Part shown: in pieces, positions 60,913 to 64,000 of the stretch
Numbering within the stretch: position 1 is the stretch's first letter
How the letters are laid out: every line of letters begins with the position of its first letter
NCBI RefSeq assembly: GCF_900215295.1
Contig: NZ_OCMF01000004.1
Span: forward strand, 1-64,000
Reading direction: 5' to 3'
Source of the DNA: Salinimicrobium sediminis
GTDB taxonomy: Bacteria > Bacteroidota > Bacteroidia > Flavobacteriales > Flavobacteriaceae
DNA: 64,000 nt
Translations under genes and position numbers: made by a program
The notes under the pieces: generated by a model
The model's input: only the letters and a program-made list of their open reading frames with translations
The model's database searches: none
What the model was told of the DNA's origin: nothing

Positions 60913-61590
60913 AACCGGTTCCAATACTGTCCAAACATTTTCGGCAACAATGTCGTAACCTTCTTCGGTGGGATGTATCCTGTCCTGTTGATTCAGGGAA
61001 GGATTTCCGGCTACTCCTTCCAGGAGAAACGGAATAAGGTGCAGGTCGTTCTCCTGTGCCAGCTCGGGAAAGACATTTTTGAATTCTTCGGTATAATCCT
61101 GACCTAAATTTGGTGGAACCTGCATGCCGGCAAGAATGATCTCTACATTAGGATTTTTCGCTCTCACAATATCGATGATCGCCTGCAAATTCTGTCTTGT
61201 CTCCTGAACAGGAATTCCCCTAAGACCATCATTTGCCCCCAGTTCCAGAACAAAAACATCCACCTTTTGGTTTAGCACCCACTGTATCCTGTTTCTTCCT
61301 CCCGCAGTTGTTTCTCCGCTAAGTCCGGCATCCACAACTTCATAATTAAGACCAATCGAGTCTATTTTCTGCTGAATTTCGGCAGGAAATCCTTCAGCAG
61401 GATCGAGGCCCATGGCAGCAGTGAGACTATCCCCAAAAAATAAAATTGTTTTTGTGTCTTTAGAAGTATCCTTTTCAGTTTCTTCAGATTCTTCGGCTTC
61501 TATTTCAGCATTGGTTTCATTTTTTGAAGCTTCTCCGCAGGAAGAAAATAACAGCAGGGTTAAAAAAGATAAATAGACTAGGTTTCTCAT
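60898..61590 (-). CDS. tesA: SGNH-hydrolase arylesterase/lysophospholipase lipoprotein (TesA-like)
   Basis: 230 residues from the ATG at 61590 (MRNLVYLSFLTLLLFSSCGE, lipid on Cys18); a longer frame up to 61677 would run into the divergent ABC gene. After an acidic linker the SGNH blocks appear in order: FFGDSLTAAMG (Ser), AGLSGETTAGG (Gly), LGANDGLRG (Asn) and DRIHPTEEGY (Asp-His). It hydrolyses esters and thioesters in the periplasm. In E. coli tesA is divergent from ybbA-ybbP, the same arrangement as here. Its last codons lie in a heptamer repeat. Confidence 0.93.
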   Translation of the reverse strand: MRNLVYLSFLTLLLFSSCGEASKNETNAEIEAEESEETEKDTSKDTKTILFFGDSLTAAMGLDPAEGFPAEIQQKIDSIGLNYEVVDAGLSGETTAGGRNRIQWVLNQKVDVFVLELGANDGLRGIPVQETRQNLQAIIDIVRAKNPNVEIILAGMQVPPNLGQDYTEEFKNVFPELAQENDLHLIPFLLEGVAGNPSLNQQDRIHPTEEGYDIVAENVWTVLEPVISDQ

Positions 61591-61651
61591 AGCATTGGAG
61601 TTCAAATGAAAATCATTTCTTACTTTGCCTTTTTTTGAAAGACAGGTAAGA

Positions 61652-62335
61652 ATGACAAAGATATTAAACGTGCGCAACCTGGAGAAAAGCTATAACAGCG
61701 GCTCCAAAAAGCTCACTGTGCTTCACGATATTAGTTTTGATATTGAAGAAAAGGAAACTTTTTCCATAGTAGGTCCTTCTGGGAGCGGTAAAACTACTCT
61801 CCTGGGGCTCTGTGCGGGTTTGGACAGGCCGGATTCGGGTAGTATTGAACTTTGCGGGACAGAATTGGGGCATCTGTCTGAAGATGAACGCGCTGTCCTG
61901 AGAAACCGAAAGGTTGGTTTTGTGTTTCAGGATTTTCAGCTCCTGCCTACGCTTACTGCTCTTGAAAATGTGGCAGTTCCACTGGAATTACAGGGGGCGA
62001 AGAATGCCTCGGAAGTAGGAAAAGAATTGCTTACAAAAGTAGGATTGGGAGGAAGATTTGATCATTATCCTTCCCAGCTTTCCGGAGGGGAGCAACAAAG
62101 AGTGGCCGTGGCAAGAGCCTTCTCCAACCGTCCCTCCATTCTCTTTGCAGATGAACCCACCGGCAACCTGGACGCAGAGACGGGGGAAAAGGTCATCAAA
62201 CTTCTCTTTGAACTTAATAAAGAAGCCGGTACTACTCTGGTTATCGTAACCCATGATCTTGACCTGGCAAGAATGACTCAGCGCATCCTGCGTCTAAAAG
62301 GCGGAAAAATTATTGAAGCGCATGAACAGCACTAG
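61652..62335 (+). CDS. ybbA: ABC transporter ATP-binding protein (YbbA/LolD-like)
   Basis: 227 residues from the ATG at 61652 (MTKILNVRNLEKSYNSGSKK). Walker A GPSGSGKTT, Q-loop FVFQDFQLLP, signature LSGGEQQRVAVAR, Walker B ILFADEPTGNL and H-loop VTHDL are all intact. It belongs to the LolD/MacB branch whose partners are FtsX-like permeases. The last 14 bases overlap the start of the permease gene at 62322. Divergent from the tesA-like gene, 61 bases between start codons. Confidence 0.94.
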   Translation: MTKILNVRNLEKSYNSGSKKLTVLHDISFDIEEKETFSIVGPSGSGKTTLLGLCAGLDRPDSGSIELCGTELGHLSEDERAVLRNRKVGFVFQDFQLLPTLTALENVAVPLELQGAKNASEVGKELLTKVGLGGRFDHYPSQLSGGEQQRVAVARAFSNRPSILFADEPTGNLDAETGEKVIKLLFELNKEAGTTLVIVTHDLDLARMTQRILRLKGGKIIEAHEQH

Positions 62336-64000
62336 AACAAAGACCTCCTTTGGCTGGCTTTTAAAAATGGCCTGGCGGGATGGGAAAGCCAGCAGTCGCA
62401 AACTTATTTTGTTCATGGCTTCCATAGTCCTTGGCATTGCCGCTGTAGTTTCCATTCAATCCTTTGGAGAAAATCTTAAGCAAAACATCGCTCTGCAGTC
62501 AAAAGCTATGATGGGCGCCGACTTCAAGATCAATATGGACCAGGAGCCTACACCTCAAGTCACCGCCATTATAGATTCTCTTGGGGGAGCACAGGCACGG
62601 GAAATAAGCTTTAGTTCCATGGCTGCTTTTCCCGGAAAAAATAGCACCAAACTCGTGCAGGTTCGTGGAATAGAGGGTTCTTTTCCATTTTACGGAGACA
62701 TGGAAACAACTCCTCCCAATGCAGCACAGCAGTTTCAAAAAAAAGGAGGAGTACTTCTCGATGCCACAGCAATGCTACAACTGGGGTTGCAGCCCGGAGA
62801 CCAGATCAAAATTGGGGAAGTCACCCTTCCAATATTGGGATCTTTAAAATCTGTTCCGGGAAGTAATGCCTTTTTTAGTTCGCTGGCACCCCCTGCAATA
62901 ATCTCTTATGATTTCATCGAGAAAACCGGTTTGGTACAGACCGGTAGCCGGATTAATTATGAATTTTATTTTAAGGATCCCAGTACTGACCTGGAACAGC
63001 TGGATGAAAAGCTTGATGACCGACTGGAAGAGTTTGATGCCGATCTGGACACTCACATCTCCACCAGTGAGCGGTTAGGAAAGCGCTATGAAAATTTTGG
63101 GAAATTTCTCAATCTCGTAGCTTTTATAGCCTTGCTCTTAGGCTGCGTGGGAATTGCAAGTGCAATAAATATCTACATCAAAGGCAAATTAAAGGCTGTG
63201 GCAATTCTTAAATGCCTTGGCACCACCAAAAAGCAGTCCTTCATGATCTATTTGCTTCAAATTGCAGGCATGGGATTTTTAGGAGGAATTTTAGGGACTA
63301 TCGCAGGATTGCTTTTACAACAGTTATTTCCGTTGTTACTGGGAGATCTTTTACCGGTGGATGTGCAGATAAATTTTGACCTGCAGATCATTCTTATGGG
63401 ACTTCTCCTGGGAGTGCTCATGTCGGTTTTGTTCGCACTAATTCCTTTGATTGGCACCTTATATGTTTCACCGTTAGAAACCCTTAGAGCGCGTAGCAGT
63501 AGTAATAAAAGATCGGGAAAGGCAGAAATTGCAGTCCTTTCTGCAATATTCCTTTTTATTCTGTTCTTCTCGTTTTGGTTATTAAAGGACTGGAGGTATT
63601 CCCTGGCTTTTGTTCTGGGAATAATAGTCACCTTTGCAATTCTTGCCGGAATTGCTAAACTCTTTATGAAAGTCATTCGGGAAAATTTTCCCACTAGCTG
63701 GGGCTTTCCTGCGAGACAAAGTTTACAGAACCTCTTTAGACCCCAAAATCAAACATTAACTCTCGTGCTGGCCATTGGGGTAGGTACATTTTTGATCAGT
63801 ACCCTGTACTTTACCAGGGACATCCTTCTTGCCCAGGCCTCGCTGGATTCCCAAAGCAATAGTCCTAATATGATCCTGCTGGACGTGCAGAGGGGTCAGG
63901 AATCCAATGTAACCAAAACCATCCGGGATAACGGGAGCAAAGTCATTGATGACATTCCCATTGTTACCATGCGTGTACAAAGCATCAAGGGACGCAGTGT
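62322..64000 (+). CDS. ybbP: FtsX-like ABC permease (YbbP-like), 5' part, runs off the window
   Basis: About 559 residues visible, no stop before the window edge. ATG at 62322 is inside the last codons of the ATPase gene. N-terminal membrane helix (LILFMASIVLGIAAVVSIQS), a periplasmic domain of about 220 residues, then the FtsX four-helix region from LVAFIALLLGCVGIASAINI with the typical KLKAVAILKCLGTTKKQSFM coupling segment, a long second half with further helices (LVLAIGVGTFLIST) and a start of a second periplasmic part. YbbP family members are ~800 residues with a duplicated FtsX domain, so about 240 residues are missing. Confidence 0.92.
   Translation, partial: MNSTRTKTSFGWLLKMAWRDGKASSRKLILFMASIVLGIAAVVSIQSFGENLKQNIALQSKAMMGADFKINMDQEPTPQVTAIIDSLGGAQAREISFSSMAAFPGKNSTKLVQVRGIEGSFPFYGDMETTPPNAAQQFQKKGGVLLDATAMLQLGLQPGDQIKIGEVTLPILGSLKSVPGSNAFFSSLAPPAIISYDFIEKTGLVQTGSRINYEFYFKDPSTDLEQLDEKLDDRLEEFDADLDTHISTSERLGKRYENFGKFLNLVAFIALLLGCVGIASAINIYIKGKLKAVAILKCLGTTKKQSFMIYLLQIAGMGFLGGILGTIAGLLLQQLFPLLLGDLLPVDVQINFDLQIILMGLLLGVLMSVLFALIPLIGTLYVSPLETLRARSSSNKRSGKAEIAVLSAIFLFILFFSFWLLKDWRYSLAFVLGIIVTFAILAGIAKLFMKVIRENFPTSWGFPARQSLQNLFRPQNQTLTLVLAIGVGTFLISTLYFTRDILLAQASLDSQSNSPNMILLDVQRGQESNVTKTIRDNGSKVIDDIPIVTMRVQSIKGRS

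Noticed and set aside
61591..61677. Extended N-terminus of the TesA-like protein
   Set aside because: It would overlap the divergent ABC gene and place the lipobox too far inside.
1..64000. tRNA, rRNA, insertion sequence, integrase or restriction genes
   Set aside because: Looked for and not seen; the window has no sign of a mobile island.

Overview
The window reads as chromosomal DNA of a marine-type Flavobacteriaceae member (Bacteroidota), most like the Gramella/Salegentibacter/Salinimicrobium group. This is inferred from families largely confined to Bacteroidota (DUF4494, stand-alone and fused 2TM domains, LytS/LytTR pairs, ScyD/ScyE lipoproteins), from lipoproteins with a short hydrophobic segment followed by S-C, from almost no Shine-Dalgarno sequences, from a textbook TTTG-N19-TAnnTTTG promoter at 30578-30608, and from gene ends decorated with heptamer/octamer repeats. 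I see no rRNA, tRNA, insertion sequence, CRISPR array or prophage; the stretch looks like core/flexible chromosome.

Layout. 1-5900: palindromic repeat cluster, a secreted leishmanolysin-like protease lipoprotein, an XRE regulator/membrane protein pair with a candidate autoregulatory operator, gamma-glutamyltranspeptidase, a DUF4494 protein. 5990-9160: octamer array, then an SRPBCC/VOC/NTF2 operon divergent from a GlxA-type AraC regulator. 9325-16250: ScyD/ScyE lipoprotein, an exonuclease-GIY-YIG fusion, TonB, and a catalytic/non-catalytic M16 peptidase pair. 16660-25750: a 1740-residue seven-PAS hybrid kinase, an orphan LytTR regulator, lipoproteins, a CDGSH Fe-S protein and a partial copy of its 3' end 1.95 kb away. 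25890-28770: DUF4126/zinc-ribbon protein, SatD and DUF3307 genes behind twin inverted-repeat operators, an unannotated 45-residue membrane peptide and a 17-copy heptamer array. 28940-35090: S41 protease, an NhaC-family transporter behind a compact SAM-I/IV-like riboswitch candidate, two tandem paralogous 50-residue membrane peptides, an S9 peptidase. 35260-40650: TonB-dependent receptor, TPR-like protein, LytS kinase fused to a 2TM domain, free 2TM protein, LytTR regulator. 40880-50130: MATE pump, amino-acid permease with an exported methyltransferase, and a full RND tripartite efflux operon. 50440-64000: fasciclin lipoprotein, second SRPBCC/VOC pair, PAS kinase, LysR, LytTR/LytS pair with a PepSY-like secreted protein, orphan response regulator, membrane-anchored EEP phosphatase, and a tesA / ybbA-ybbP-like locus that runs off the window end.

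How it fits together. The window is rich in signal transduction (four histidine kinases, four response regulators) and envelope functions (proteases, TonB system, efflux, lipoproteins). The best candidates for something undescribed are the minimal SAM-type leader before the NhaC transporter (which would make it a MetT-type methionine transporter), the pair of 50-residue QINWD membrane peptides just downstream, and the habit of heptamer arrays sitting on stop codons.
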